A program made the position numbers and the translations under genes. A DNA stretch of 64,000 nt from Bacteroidota bacterium (lineage in GTDB: Bacteria > Bacteroidota > Bacteroidia > Cytophagales > Cyclobacteriaceae), in NCBI GenBank assembly GCA_023428695.1, contig JAEYWY010000025.1, positions 116,748 through 180,747 of the forward strand, in the 5' to 3' direction. The number at the start of each line of letters is the position of its first letter. Position 1 is the stretch's first letter. The notes under the pieces are model-generated. The model searched no databases. It was not told where the DNA came from and worked only from the letters and a program-made list of their open reading frames with translations. Shown one piece after another: positions 24,771 to 34,311 of the stretch.

Positions 24771-27161
24771 TTAGAACTCCATGCGCTTAACCTGGAACGT
24801 ATGGGAAGCGGTTCCCCCCTGCCCGTCCGGCGTCAGCGCCTCGACGACAACTTTATAGGTTCCGGGTACGTCAGAAGTGTAGAATTCAATCGTGGTGGAA
24901 TTGCCCGTGACATCGACAACTGGATCCCAGTGTAGCAAAGTGCGCTGATCAGGCATACGTGTACCCCTAACCCTGACAGTCTCATACGTTGGCGACCAAA
25001 ACTCGCGTCGCACCTGCAAACCATCGTAATCAAGGGTTACCGCACGTGGATCGAGTTCGAATCCTGCGAGATCACCGGTGTACGTCATGTAGCTGACAAT
25101 ACCCGGCGTCCGCGCCGGACCAAGGATATAGTTTCTCATCACTACGTCAAGTTTCCTGATCTTAAGCGGATCGAACCTCATCATCCTGTCGAGATCAAAA
25201 ATCGGGACACCATCCAACAACACCAGCGGATCTCCGTCCAGAATGCCTTTCTTCGTTGCATCAAGCACGAGAAAATGAAACTTACCTTTACGTTTCCTGA
25301 CAAGCACCGACGCAACATACTCCCGCATTACCTCCTCGAGAACGGGAAAGCGGGTATAGTCGTCCAAAAGGTAGGACTGATCAGCGATCCCATAGAAAGC
25401 CGTACTATCCTTAACCGCACGAATACGCTTATCACTGACTTCACGATAAAAAATATCCTGCACCTGCATGGCCAGACTACGCTGTTCCAGCTCGGCACGC
25501 ATTCCGGGATCGAGGTAAACAGGCGGTAATGTGTACTTGCCGTATTCCTTGCTGAAAGGATCTTTTATGGAAAGTTTAAGCGTACTGTCAGCGGAGGTGT
25601 GTTGCAGCACAAGCCGTTGTGAACCGTAAAAATCCTGCAATTCAAAAGCAAGCAGACCTTGAAGATCACTTCGCGAACCTCTCAGCGTAACCAGTTTCGA
25701 CGGAGTTGCGAGCAAGGCCGGAACACCGGCAGCAGGCGTTCCATCTGCTTTCTTCACTTCAGCAAACACAATGTGTGATCGCATCTCTGGCAAGTGCTGA
25801 AAAGTTTTTGAGGGCTTGAGCACCTCATCCCAGCTGAAACGCCGCCACCCGTGCACAAGCATAAGGTTATCAGCTGCGTCTTCCACATTTGGAGCGTCAC
25901 TGAGATAAAAGTCCGGTGATTCAATATCTCCACGCAGGTCAGACGTGAGCAGCAACCAGGGTGCGATACCATGATTACTTCCGGGCCCCTCCAATGAATC
26001 CACGCGCACCACTGAAACGGATGCACTTGCCGGAACAGCCTTATCGCCCACCATAGCGCCTACATCCAAAACAACTTTCCGGCGTGGCAGATACTCCGCC
26101 TGATCAGCCTTAACGTGCAATGTTAACGGAGATGCTGGACGCACGAAGAACAGTCTCTCGCAAAGAGGCTGAAGGTCGCTGTTAAATACAGTTACATGCG
26201 AAATACCGTCAGGGAATCTGGATTTGGGAATAACGAATCGGGCACGCCCTCTCTCAATCAACTTCGCGCCCGCGAATACCACCTTCTCCCGGCAATGCAC
26301 GAACACATATACCAAATTCGGTTCAATCCCTTCAGCTGCAACATCGACAGCAACATTCTGGTCGTCGCCCTCCTCCACGTGAAGTACATAGCCCCGGGCC
26401 TCTGCTTCCGGCAGCGGGTGAGTACTCTGTACACCGCCACGAGTTGTCGCAATATATCTATAGTGATTTCCTTCAGATGGCGTAAATGAAAAACTTCCCA
26501 GGTTGAACGCCAGCGGATTGGCTACAGCTACCGTATCATCATGCTGATCAATGACAACGCCTGTGTAAGGCTCTGTTCCATTGGGAGCAGAAATACGAAA
26601 CGCCACCTTGCTGCGAAGTCCGTTTACCAGGTGACCGCCCTCGGGAAAGAATTCCACCTTAACCGGAGCCGGTCTCTGCGCTGCAGGGGTACCAGGTTTA
26701 ATAAAAGGATTCACAACCGTGACGGTCTTTGTGAAGTAGTACTCCTGGGGGAAATTCCTCATCCAGTTCGTGTATGCCCGTACCAGGTACGTGTCCGTTG
26801 ACAACGTTGCAGGAATGAACAAACCACTGTGGCCGCCGTCCTCATCGAGTTCGATCTTCGCCTGTACAACGGGTTCGTTGTCGCGGTTGAGTATCTCAAC
26901 GTACGCGACCTTGCTCAGGTTAACAGGACGATGGTGCGTTGCGTCGACCTGATATATCCGTACCCACATCGTCTCACCCGTGAGATAGAAATCACGCGCG
27001 ATGTGCATGTAGAGTTTTTCCTGCAATGCACGTTCACGCGCTTCAGTGAATTTTCCTTCAATTACTTCAAACTTCGGGACCTGGGCCTGTAATTCACCCA
27101 CATTCATCGCCAAAGCAATAAAGGCTAAAACTAAGTACGAACGAAGTATATCCGTTTTCAT
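24771..27161 (-). CDS. Secreted MG2/macroglobulin-like protein of a TonB-receptor operon
   Basis: The 796-residue protein starts at ATG 27161 and has a signal peptide (YLVLAFIALAMNVGELQAQ). Residues of roughly 45-160 form a macroglobulin-like MG2 domain (ARDFYLTGETMWVRIYQVDA, SGLFIPATLSTDTYLVRAYTNW), followed by further beta domains. A TonB-receptor plug-like stretch (LVLLDGVPIFD) lies near residue 630. Such proteins are Bacteroidota surface or periplasmic partners of TonB receptors, with unknown function. The start codon overlaps the DUF4249 stop by one base, which points to one operon. Confidence 0.8.
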   Translation of the reverse strand: MKTDILRSYLVLAFIALAMNVGELQAQVPKFEVIEGKFTEARERALQEKLYMHIARDFYLTGETMWVRIYQVDATHHRPVNLSKVAYVEILNRDNEPVVQAKIELDEDGGHSGLFIPATLSTDTYLVRAYTNWMRNFPQEYYFTKTVTVVNPFIKPGTPAAQRPAPVKVEFFPEGGHLVNGLRSKVAFRISAPNGTEPYTGVVIDQHDDTVAVANPLAFNLGSFSFTPSEGNHYRYIATTRGGVQSTHPLPEAEARGYVLHVEEGDDQNVAVDVAAEGIEPNLVYVFVHCREKVVFAGAKLIERGRARFVIPKSRFPDGISHVTVFNSDLQPLCERLFFVRPASPLTLHVKADQAEYLPRRKVVLDVGAMVGDKAVPASASVSVVRVDSLEGPGSNHGIAPWLLLTSDLRGDIESPDFYLSDAPNVEDAADNLMLVHGWRRFSWDEVLKPSKTFQHLPEMRSHIVFAEVKKADGTPAAGVPALLATPSKLVTLRGSRSDLQGLLAFELQDFYGSQRLVLQHTSADSTLKLSIKDPFSKEYGKYTLPPVYLDPGMRAELEQRSLAMQVQDIFYREVSDKRIRAVKDSTAFYGIADQSYLLDDYTRFPVLEEVMREYVASVLVRKRKGKFHFLVLDATKKGILDGDPLVLLDGVPIFDLDRMMRFDPLKIRKLDVVMRNYILGPARTPGIVSYMTYTGDLAGFELDPRAVTLDYDGLQVRREFWSPTYETVRVRGTRMPDQRTLLHWDPVVDVTGNSTTIEFYTSDVPGTYKVVVEALTPDGQGGTASHTFQVKRMEF

Positions 27162-28372
27162 CAAGGCCAGTATTCAGGTTTGGTTGTTGTTCCGCCACGC
27201 ATGAAAAAGCTGCAATCAAGACAACTGTGGGTTGAGATTGTATAACCCTCAGTGAATCCGAAGTTGTTGAGTACCTCCTGGCCGAAGATCGTGCCGGGAG
27301 CAATAAATTCAAGATCGGGAATCAAGACAGTGTCCACGCCACAAAACGGGTGACGATAATTGACGTAAGCCTGTGGCAAATCAGCGCGACTGATCCAAAT
27401 GCGTTTTTCTTCCACGGTCGACGCACTGAAAAAACCGATGACACTTTGGTCGGGATCCGAAACACAACGGATGTTTCCAAAAATCTGACCCGGAAGCGGA
27501 TCGAAAAGCCCGCCCGTGTTTTCTGTCGTTTTGTAAAGATTCAACCAGTACGTGTACGCTTCTTCCGTCAACGCCATTTGTTTTACATTCAGCGTGTACA
27601 TGCGCGTCAGTTTGATGGAACCACGCGAGACGCGTTTTATTTCGCGATTACGAATCGCGTTTGAACTGAGTTCACCGGACGAACTGATCAGGATTTCATT
27701 CGATGGAGCTGCGTTATAACAAATATAAACCCACTGTTCAGGAGTCCTGAAAATCATCTCCCTTTCCTCATCCATATACCATGATGAAAACAAGGGAGCG
27801 TTGTATTGAAATGCCTCCTCATACCTCCATCGGTAATACTGCGAGGACGCAGGTGATTCAGCAGAGTTCACAAGAATCCGAACGTCGTCGTCGAGGGCTT
27901 CAAACTCGAGACTTTCAACAGGAGCTGCAATCTGGATCGACGTGAAATCAGACTCATATTGGAGACCGGCAATAATCTGAAGTTTATATTTCTTGTCGGT
28001 GTCGAATGTAAGGTCCTGCGCGAAATAGGTATTTGGAAAATCTGAATTGACATCGCCAAACTGAAGCGGATATTCAACACCGTCGTCGGCGATGATCCTC
28101 ACATCCGCACCCAGAACGACAGGGTATTCTTGTCCCTCTTCCTGAATTCCCAGCGCTTTGGTCAATTTGACCGTAACAATACCGTCAGTTGCATTCAGGA
28201 AACCGTCTACAACAAGAAAGTCGGGATTTGACGATACACCCTCAAGCTTGAAAGGCTCTATACAACGTACCGCCGCAAACATCACAAAACAGATGGCAGC
28301 CACGTATGCGCCTTTAATAAGGACACGATAAACGTTGCTGCGAGGTGTTCTCTTCTCCAGGTGGAACATCAT
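27161..28372 (-). CDS. DUF4249 family lipoprotein
   Basis: The 403-residue protein has a hydrophobic N-terminal segment ending in a lipobox (AAVRC). IEPF follows, the usual start of mature DUF4249 lipoproteins, then DFLVVDGFLNATDGIVTVKLTKA. DUF4249 proteins are outer-membrane-associated partners of TonB receptors, comparable in place though not in sequence to SusD. The start ATG directly follows the receptor stop. It overlaps the next gene by one base. The ligand is unknown. Confidence 0.9.
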   Translation of the reverse strand: MMFHLEKRTPRSNVYRVLIKGAYVAAICFVMFAAVRCIEPFKLEGVSSNPDFLVVDGFLNATDGIVTVKLTKALGIQEEGQEYPVVLGADVRIIADDGVEYPLQFGDVNSDFPNTYFAQDLTFDTDKKYKLQIIAGLQYESDFTSIQIAAPVESLEFEALDDDVRILVNSAESPASSQYYRWRYEEAFQYNAPLFSSWYMDEEREMIFRTPEQWVYICYNAAPSNEILISSSGELSSNAIRNREIKRVSRGSIKLTRMYTLNVKQMALTEEAYTYWLNLYKTTENTGGLFDPLPGQIFGNIRCVSDPDQSVIGFFSASTVEEKRIWISRADLPQAYVNYRHPFCGVDTVLIPDLEFIAPGTIFGQEVLNNFGFTEGYTISTHSCLDCSFFMRGGTTTKPEYWP

Positions 28373-31132
28373 CTAGAATTTAAAGTTATACGTGATCGTC
28401 GGAATTGGTCGCGCAAAAATCGAAAGCTTATACCCCTTTATCTGACTTCCTTCTGTCACGAAAAATACTGAATATGGATTGGCCCGCCCGAGTAAATTGT
28501 AAACTGCAAAAGTCCATGAACTGTGAGCAAGCTTTCTGACCTTGTGGTTCCCCTCAACATTGACGGAAAGATCCATACGGAAGTAGTCGGGGATGCGATA
28601 ACCATTACGGTCACCATAAAGAACGCGTTCCGTTCCTTCGATCTGATATTTCGCAATCGGCACCGTGATAGGGCGGCCTGTATTGTAAACCACATTCCAC
28701 GACACATTGAAGCGACGGCTGAATTTGAAATTACTGATGAAGTTCACTGAATGCGGCTTATCAAAGTGACTCGGATAAAACTCACCGTGATTTACAACTT
28801 CCGAAGAATACACTCCCGTAGAACGCAGGAATGTGCGCGAATAGGTGTAGCTAACCCAACCGTTGACCTTGCCCGAGTTTTTCTTCAACATGAACTCCAG
28901 GCCGTAAGCTTTTCCTTCCGCAGGAATAACCTCTGTCTCCAGCGTACCTGCGTTGTCAAGCAGCGCCGCGCCATCCTTATAATCGATTGTACTCAGGATC
29001 TTTTTGTAATAGCCTTCAACCGACGCCTCGATCAGTCCGCGTTTGAGATTCTTATAAACTCCGATTGAATACTGATCACCAATTTGTGGCTGGATATAAT
29101 TGTCGGACAACTTCCAGATATCGGTAGGTGTAACAGCCGTGGTATTGCTCAGCATCTGGATGTATTGCCGCATGCGATTGTAGCCGAGTTTTACAGATGC
29201 ATCCTGACCAAATATGTAACGCACCGACAACCGCGGTTCAAGTCCACCATACGATACAATGCTTTCGCCCTTTCCGTAAGATACGGTGTCGACAATATTA
29301 ACTCTCTCCCGCGAACCTGAACCATAGACGATCACATCCTTCGCGCCGAGGTATTGATACAACGAATACCGGAGTCCGCCATAAATCGACAAACGAGGAT
29401 TCACTTCGAAGGTCTCCCCGATGTAAAGTGCGCTTTCTAACCCCTGTTCGTCCTGGAAGGCACGCCTCATCCTTGTTGACTCCTCGCCTACCGGCTTCGT
29501 GTCACCTGGCGATATGTTGTAACGCGTAACGCTCACACCTGCATTAAGTGTATGCTTCGCGTTGGGGAAATAATGAAAGTCGGCCTTACCTGTCATCTGC
29601 TTGATATCGAAACGCGTAATGAAGGCCGTTGCCGGATTCCTCTCACTTGCTACCGAATAGAAATAGTTGCTATACGATCCCGTCAGTACACCATACAGTT
29701 TGTTGTTGATGACGTGCTTCCACTTTATAGAAGCATTTCTGTCGCTATAGGTGTACGACGTATCACCATTGAGTTGGAATTTATCATTACTGATATAACC
29801 GGATGCGTACAGGTTATTGTTGTCGTCAATCTTGTGCGAGATATTCGCCGAAACATCATAAAAACCGGCAGTACTCTTTCTGAATGACTTGTTCTTGAGT
29901 TGACGGAGCAGCCAGTTCGAATATGTGGAACGAACACCGAGAATAAACGATGTACGATCCTTCCACAACGGGCCTTCAATCGTAAATCTGCCCGTGACCG
30001 GGCTGATGCCGCCGGAGCCGGTAAACTTCTTCGTATTTCCTTCCCTGCTATGTACATCGAGTACTGAAGAGAGTCGTCCGCCGTAGTCGGCCGTGATGCC
30101 ACTCTTATAAAGTTCGACGTTCTTCAATACGTCCGGATTAAATGTTGAAAAGAAACCGAAGAGGTGAGACGGATTGTAAACGATGGCATCGTTAAAGAGG
30201 ATCAGATTCTGGTTTGTTGCACCGCCCCTGACGTTTAGTCCAACCGTGCCCTCGCCAACGCTTTGAACACCGGGCAATGCCAGTACAACCTTCATGATAT
30301 CTGTTTCACCAAGTGCAAGTGGCATCTGCCGCATCGTACGGATATCAAGTTTCTCCATACCCATTTGAAGACTGCTCACGCGAACATCGCGTTCCGATTC
30401 TACAACAACCTCCTTCAGCGGCGTAATCTCCTCATCGAGTTCAATATCAAGTCTGCCATTTCCATAAAGCATCACCTGGCGCGTTGTTGACTTCATGCCG
30501 ATGCTCTTGACTATCAGGCTGTGGCGCCCTTTCGGAATAGTAAGCGAATAATGTCCGAACTGATCAGTGCTCGCGCCAATAAGGGGCTTCTCAATATAAA
30601 CTGAAGCTCCGATCAAAGGTTCTCCCGATGCTATGTCACGCAGCGTACCGATGATGGTCGCCGTTCCGTCAAGATTGGCGGTCTTCGGTCCGATGGTGTA
30701 TAACCGATCTTCTGCTATGCGTTTTCGTTTTTCGCGCTTTTCATATTCAGAAAAATCAAACTCAACGGCCTGCCGCGCACCTGCAACTTCTTCCTCCGGA
30801 AAGAAACCTGGCGGAAGTTCAGCGAGTATCTCACGTTGCCTTGTTATGAACACCTCTTTACCCGACGATACAGTCCACTTGAATTCGGTGCCCGCCAAAA
30901 CCTGCGAAAGGACTTCTTCAATTTGTTTGTTTCTGAAAGCTGCATTCACCTTAATGGTGTCGAGCCATGCGGGGTTATAGTAAACACGATAACCAGATTG
31001 ATCTTCTATATTCCGAATGAAATCTTCAAACCGCGTGTCAGTGAAGTCGCCATTAAGCAAAGGTTTGCGCTGCGAAACTGCAGGGGCACTGATTAAAACC
31101 GCAAAGAAGATGATGATATATAAACGAATCAT
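28373..31132 (-). CDS. TonB-dependent outer membrane receptor with STN and carboxypeptidase-like domains
   Basis: The 919-residue protein has a signal peptide, then an STN (secretin/TonB short) domain (residues 24-95, LLNGDFTDTRFEDFIRNIED). A carboxypeptidase-regulatory-like beta sandwich (about 155-235, IASGEPLIGASVYIE) follows. The plug (LPGVQSVGEGTVGLNVRGGA) and a 22-strand barrel ending in an aromatic Phe (YNFKF) complete it. STN domains in such receptors signal to FecR/ECF systems, but no fecR is adjacent. The next gene, DUF4249, begins directly at its stop. It should import an unidentified large substrate using TonB energy. Confidence 0.93.
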   Translation of the reverse strand: MIRLYIIIFFAVLISAPAVSQRKPLLNGDFTDTRFEDFIRNIEDQSGYRVYYNPAWLDTIKVNAAFRNKQIEEVLSQVLAGTEFKWTVSSGKEVFITRQREILAELPPGFFPEEEVAGARQAVEFDFSEYEKREKRKRIAEDRLYTIGPKTANLDGTATIIGTLRDIASGEPLIGASVYIEKPLIGASTDQFGHYSLTIPKGRHSLIVKSIGMKSTTRQVMLYGNGRLDIELDEEITPLKEVVVESERDVRVSSLQMGMEKLDIRTMRQMPLALGETDIMKVVLALPGVQSVGEGTVGLNVRGGATNQNLILFNDAIVYNPSHLFGFFSTFNPDVLKNVELYKSGITADYGGRLSSVLDVHSREGNTKKFTGSGGISPVTGRFTIEGPLWKDRTSFILGVRSTYSNWLLRQLKNKSFRKSTAGFYDVSANISHKIDDNNNLYASGYISNDKFQLNGDTSYTYSDRNASIKWKHVINNKLYGVLTGSYSNYFYSVASERNPATAFITRFDIKQMTGKADFHYFPNAKHTLNAGVSVTRYNISPGDTKPVGEESTRMRRAFQDEQGLESALYIGETFEVNPRLSIYGGLRYSLYQYLGAKDVIVYGSGSRERVNIVDTVSYGKGESIVSYGGLEPRLSVRYIFGQDASVKLGYNRMRQYIQMLSNTTAVTPTDIWKLSDNYIQPQIGDQYSIGVYKNLKRGLIEASVEGYYKKILSTIDYKDGAALLDNAGTLETEVIPAEGKAYGLEFMLKKNSGKVNGWVSYTYSRTFLRSTGVYSSEVVNHGEFYPSHFDKPHSVNFISNFKFSRRFNVSWNVVYNTGRPITVPIAKYQIEGTERVLYGDRNGYRIPDYFRMDLSVNVEGNHKVRKLAHSSWTFAVYNLLGRANPYSVFFVTEGSQIKGYKLSIFARPIPTITYNFKF

Positions 31133-31854
31133 TATTGATCGCCTTTTAGGGAGTCGTAATACGCAGCGACAGCCGCATATGCACTTGGACTATGTTTCGA
31201 AATTTTCAGTTTTTTTGATCTGATGAAGGTGCGCAGCTCGCTTTTCTTGTCAGAAAACACCTTTAGAACCTCTGACTTTCTGAGTACACGAACATAAGAA
31301 TCGCCCTTCCTGATATAAAAACGGATCTTCGGTGTGTAATACAAAACGAGCGCGCTGTTTTCAATTTTCTCTTCGTATAACTTGTGATGACGAATCAAAA
31401 CACGTGACGGACCATCATGTGCCACTTCGTAGAATCCGGGCTCGGGCAATCCGGCGAGTTCCTCCTGACTATAGAGGCGAAAAGTCCGATCGTACATGCT
31501 GAACTCGGCGACCTTTGCTTTGATGAGTTGAATTTCCTGTCCGTTCACAGGATTCTCAACAATTAACTCATCGGTCGCGATACTGTACAGGAGATTCGCG
31601 CCCTTATACCATTGTCCATTGTATTTGACATCTCCAACTGTCCAATCATACATTCCAAAATACGGATATTGTCCTTCGCGCATTTTTGGTTCACGGTATT
31701 CAGAACCGTTTATCAATCCGGAATGCGGAGTAATGAAATCGTCGTAGAGTTTGTTGGTATTTCTGAATGCTGTTTGCGCGATCAGACTGTCCGACTGTGC
31801 CTCAACCAACATGGGTAATAATACTAACGCACATAAGGCAACGGTTCTGCACAT
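31132..31854 (-). CDS. Conserved exported protein heading the TonB-receptor operon
   Basis: The 240-residue protein has a signal peptide (VALCALVLLPMLVEAQ) and a mixed alpha/beta body that I cannot assign to a named family. Segments such as YFGMYDWTVGDVKYNGQWYKG and LRKSEVLKVFSDKKSELRTFIRSKKLK suggest a small periplasmic binding or folding module. Its stop shares a base with the receptor start, so it is the first gene of a tightly packed four-gene operon and may assist the receptor. Confidence 0.7.
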   Translation of the reverse strand: MCRTVALCALVLLPMLVEAQSDSLIAQTAFRNTNKLYDDFITPHSGLINGSEYREPKMREGQYPYFGMYDWTVGDVKYNGQWYKGANLLYSIATDELIVENPVNGQEIQLIKAKVAEFSMYDRTFRLYSQEELAGLPEPGFYEVAHDGPSRVLIRHHKLYEEKIENSALVLYYTPKIRFYIRKGDSYVRVLRKSEVLKVFSDKKSELRTFIRSKKLKISKHSPSAYAAVAAYYDSLKGDQ

Positions 31855-31939
31855 AGCTATAGAGGTGGAAGGGATTAAAGATTGAAAATAATTCCCTTAC
31901 AACCAAGTCCCTATACCTTTTGTGTAAAAAGTACGGTAT

Positions 31940-31972
31940 AAAAAAAAAGGCCGCAGCGTTGCGACCCTTTCC
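31940..31972 (-). terminator. Rho-independent terminator of rny
   Basis: Reading leftward, an imperfect GC-rich stem (AAGGGTCGCA / TGCGGCCTT) is followed by a run of T residues, 17 bases after the rny stop. Confidence 0.72.
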
Positions 31973-31988
31973 TTGAACAACGTAAGGC

Positions 31989-33560
31989 CTATTTCGCGTA
32001 CGCGACACTCCTCATCTCCCGGATCACAGTTACTTTAACCTGACCAGGATACTGCATGTCACGTTCGATTTTCTGTGAGATGTCGAAGCTCAGTTGGCTG
32101 GCGCGTTCATCGTTTGCCTTCTCGGCGTCAACGATCACGCGAAGTTCACGTCCGGCCTGAATGGCGTAGCACTTCTCAACACCATCGAAGCTTAGTCCGA
32201 GTTCTTCAAGTTCTCTCAGACGCTTGATGTATTGTTCCATTACTTCCCTTCTCGCACCCGGGCGTGCACCACTAATGGCGTCACACGCCTGAACAATAGG
32301 AGAAATTATACTTGTCATTTCGATCTCATCGTGGTGTGCACCAATCGCGTTGCAGACAATGGGATGTTCCTTGTACTTCTGTGCGAGTTCCATGCCCACG
32401 ATTGCGTGAGGTTTCTCAAGTTCTTCGGGCCACACCTTGCCGATGTCGTGCAACAAACCTGCGCGTTTCGCCTGCTTGACGTTAAGGCCAAGTTCAGACG
32501 CCATGATTGCGCAAAGGTTGGCAACCTCACGCGAGTGCTGAAGCAGATTCTGTCCATATGAAGAACGGAAACGCATGCGGCCTACCATCTTCACAAGTTC
32601 GGGGTGCAGACCATGAATGCCGAGGTCGATAACGGTACGTTCACCAATTTCGACAATCTCGTCTTCAATATTTTTCGACGTCTTCCCGACGATCTCTTCG
32701 ATACGCGCCGGGTGAATCCGGCCATCCTGTACGAGTCGGTGCAGCGAAAGCCGGGCGACTTCACGCCTTACGGGGTCGAAGCCCGAAATAATGATTGCTT
32801 CCGGAGTATCGTCAACGATAATCTCGACGCCGGTAGCTGCCTCCAGCGCGCGAATGTTACGTCCTTCACGACCGATGATCTTCCCTTTGATGTCGTCGCT
32901 TTCAATATTGAAAATGGACACGCAGTTTTCGATCGCGTGTTCGGTGGCGGTACGCTGGATGGTCTCGACCACGATCTTCTTCGCTTCCTTGGTTGCCGTG
33001 AGCTTCGCCTGCTCCATGATGTCTTTAATAAAGCTCGATGCGCGGGTTTGCGCTTCGTCTTTGAGCGAAGCGATTAGCTGTTCGCGCGCTTCTTCGGCGG
33101 TAACCTTGGAGATGTTTTCGAGTACCTGGATCTTTTGCTGGTTGAATTTATCCAGTTCTTCCTTTCTTTTCTTAACGTGTTCAAGCTGGACGCCCAGGTC
33201 AGCCTTCAATTCGTCGAGTTCGGCCTCCTTGCGTTTAAGGTTTTCGATTTCCTTGTTGAGCGACTGCTCACGTTGTTTGATCTTTTGTTCGTTCGAGATG
33301 ATGAGGCTTTTCTTTTTGTTGGCTTCCTCCTCGAACTCGGAGCGCATTTTCAGAATCTTTTCTTTGGCTTCCAGGATGCGGTCCTTCTTGAGATTTTCGG
33401 CGGCGATCTCGGCTTCTTTAATGATCAGCTTTGATTTGTCTTCGGCATCCTCCAGATTACTCTTCAACTTGCGTTTATAGAGGAAGGAACCGATCAGCAG
33501 ACTCAGCACGACGGTAGCGACGATGCTGGTCACCAGAATAGCAATGACGGTTACAGACAT
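31989..33560 (-). CDS. rny: Ribonuclease Y
   Basis: The 523-residue protein has the RNase Y order of domains: an N-terminal transmembrane helix (about residues 3-26), a long coiled coil rich in Glu and Lys to about residue 190, a KH domain ([20 protein letters not shown]), and an HD domain with HDIGK. It is a membrane-bound endoribonuclease that starts mRNA decay. The length matches the family (about 520). It lies downstream of zapA, 71 bases away, and is followed by a terminator. Confidence 0.97.
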   Translation of the reverse strand: MSVTVIAILVTSIVATVVLSLLIGSFLYKRKLKSNLEDAEDKSKLIIKEAEIAAENLKKDRILEAKEKILKMRSEFEEEANKKKSLIISNEQKIKQREQSLNKEIENLKRKEAELDELKADLGVQLEHVKKRKEELDKFNQQKIQVLENISKVTAEEAREQLIASLKDEAQTRASSFIKDIMEQAKLTATKEAKKIVVETIQRTATEHAIENCVSIFNIESDDIKGKIIGREGRNIRALEAATGVEIIVDDTPEAIIISGFDPVRREVARLSLHRLVQDGRIHPARIEEIVGKTSKNIEDEIVEIGERTVIDLGIHGLHPELVKMVGRMRFRSSYGQNLLQHSREVANLCAIMASELGLNVKQAKRAGLLHDIGKVWPEELEKPHAIVGMELAQKYKEHPIVCNAIGAHHDEIEMTSIISPIVQACDAISGARPGARREVMEQYIKRLRELEELGLSFDGVEKCYAIQAGRELRVIVDAEKANDERASQLSFDISQKIERDMQYPGQVKVTVIREMRSVAYAK

Positions 33561-33631
33561 AAAAATTTAAAGGGTTATAAAAACCCCGGTGTGCCTCCTT
33601 GGCTCAGGAAAAATCCGGATTTGAAGAAAGA

Positions 33632-33919
33632 TCAGAGGATGGACTGCGAAACGATGTTGTTAAGGTGGCTTACCTTTTCAAAAACAGTCTGATCAATAAC
33701 AGAATGATTTTCGTCGGCTGCCATTTTATCCACGAGGCAGTCGAAGGCAACCATGGCGAGCAAGTCTTGTTTATCGTCAATGCCGAATTGCTCACGATAG
33801 AATTTCAACTTTTCATTAATCATTTTACCGGCCGCTCTTACCCGCGCCTCGTCCGTACGCTTAACCTTCATCGGGTATTCGCGATCAGCAATTTTAATTC
33901 GTATAGAGAGTTCTTCCAT
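33632..33919 (-). CDS. zapA: Cell division protein ZapA
   Basis: The 95-residue protein begins with the ZapA strand-helix pattern (LSIRIKIADREYPMKVKRTDEARVRAAGKMINE) and ends in a coiled-coil helix (LLAMVAFDCLVDKMAADE). ZapA binds FtsZ and cross-links protofilaments at midcell. It lies 21 bases after a coiled-coil gene and upstream of rny; the pheT - coiled coil - zapA - rny order is typical of Bacteroidota. Confidence 0.93.
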   Translation of the reverse strand: MEELSIRIKIADREYPMKVKRTDEARVRAAGKMINEKLKFYREQFGIDDKQDLLAMVAFDCLVDKMAADENHSVIDQTVFEKVSHLNNIVSQSIL

Positions 33920-33940
33920 CTACCAGCCCTTAGATTGCCA

Positions 33941-34237
33941 TTATCTGCTTAAATGAGCGATACATCTGTCGATCTCTCGGATGTACTCGTCCACTTTTCT
34001 CTTCAATTCCAGAACACTTCCGTCTTCCGGGTTCAAATTATCCACAATTTTAGTGATTTTCAGTTGATTGTGAAAACTTGCGATCTGCTCGTCGCGCGCT
34101 TTCAGGCCACTTTTGAGCTGCTGGTTCTCCAATTTCAGGTTTCTGACCTCTTCCCTGAGGCTCTTATGCTCGTTTATGAGCACCAGGATTTTTCGCTCAA
34201 GACCATTAAGATTGGTCTTCAAAAGTTCTTGATCCAT
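33941..34237 (-). CDS. Small coiled-coil protein upstream of zapA
   Basis: The 98-residue protein is almost entirely helical with heptads, for example LERKILVLINEHKSLREEV and NLKLENQQLKSGLKARDE. It resembles ZapB-like or other septal coiled-coil proteins in size and location but I cannot confirm homology. Its position between pheT and zapA suggests a division-related role. Stop and start spacing (21 bases to zapA) indicates cotranscription. Confidence 0.75.
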   Translation of the reverse strand: MDQELLKTNLNGLERKILVLINEHKSLREEVRNLKLENQQLKSGLKARDEQIASFHNQLKITKIVDNLNPEDGSVLELKRKVDEYIREIDRCIAHLSR

Positions 34238-34311
34238 GCCAGTTTCTTTTTGCCTCTGCGGCTTTTTCGTTCAGTCCACGCCTGAACGTTAACGGTTTTT
34301 TTGAGAGAACC

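Noticed and set aside
32604..33480. Rightward frames inside rny (157 and 229 codons)
   Set aside because: They are antisense shadows of the RNase Y coiled coil and KH domains, rich in Phe, Leu and Ser from complementary codons.
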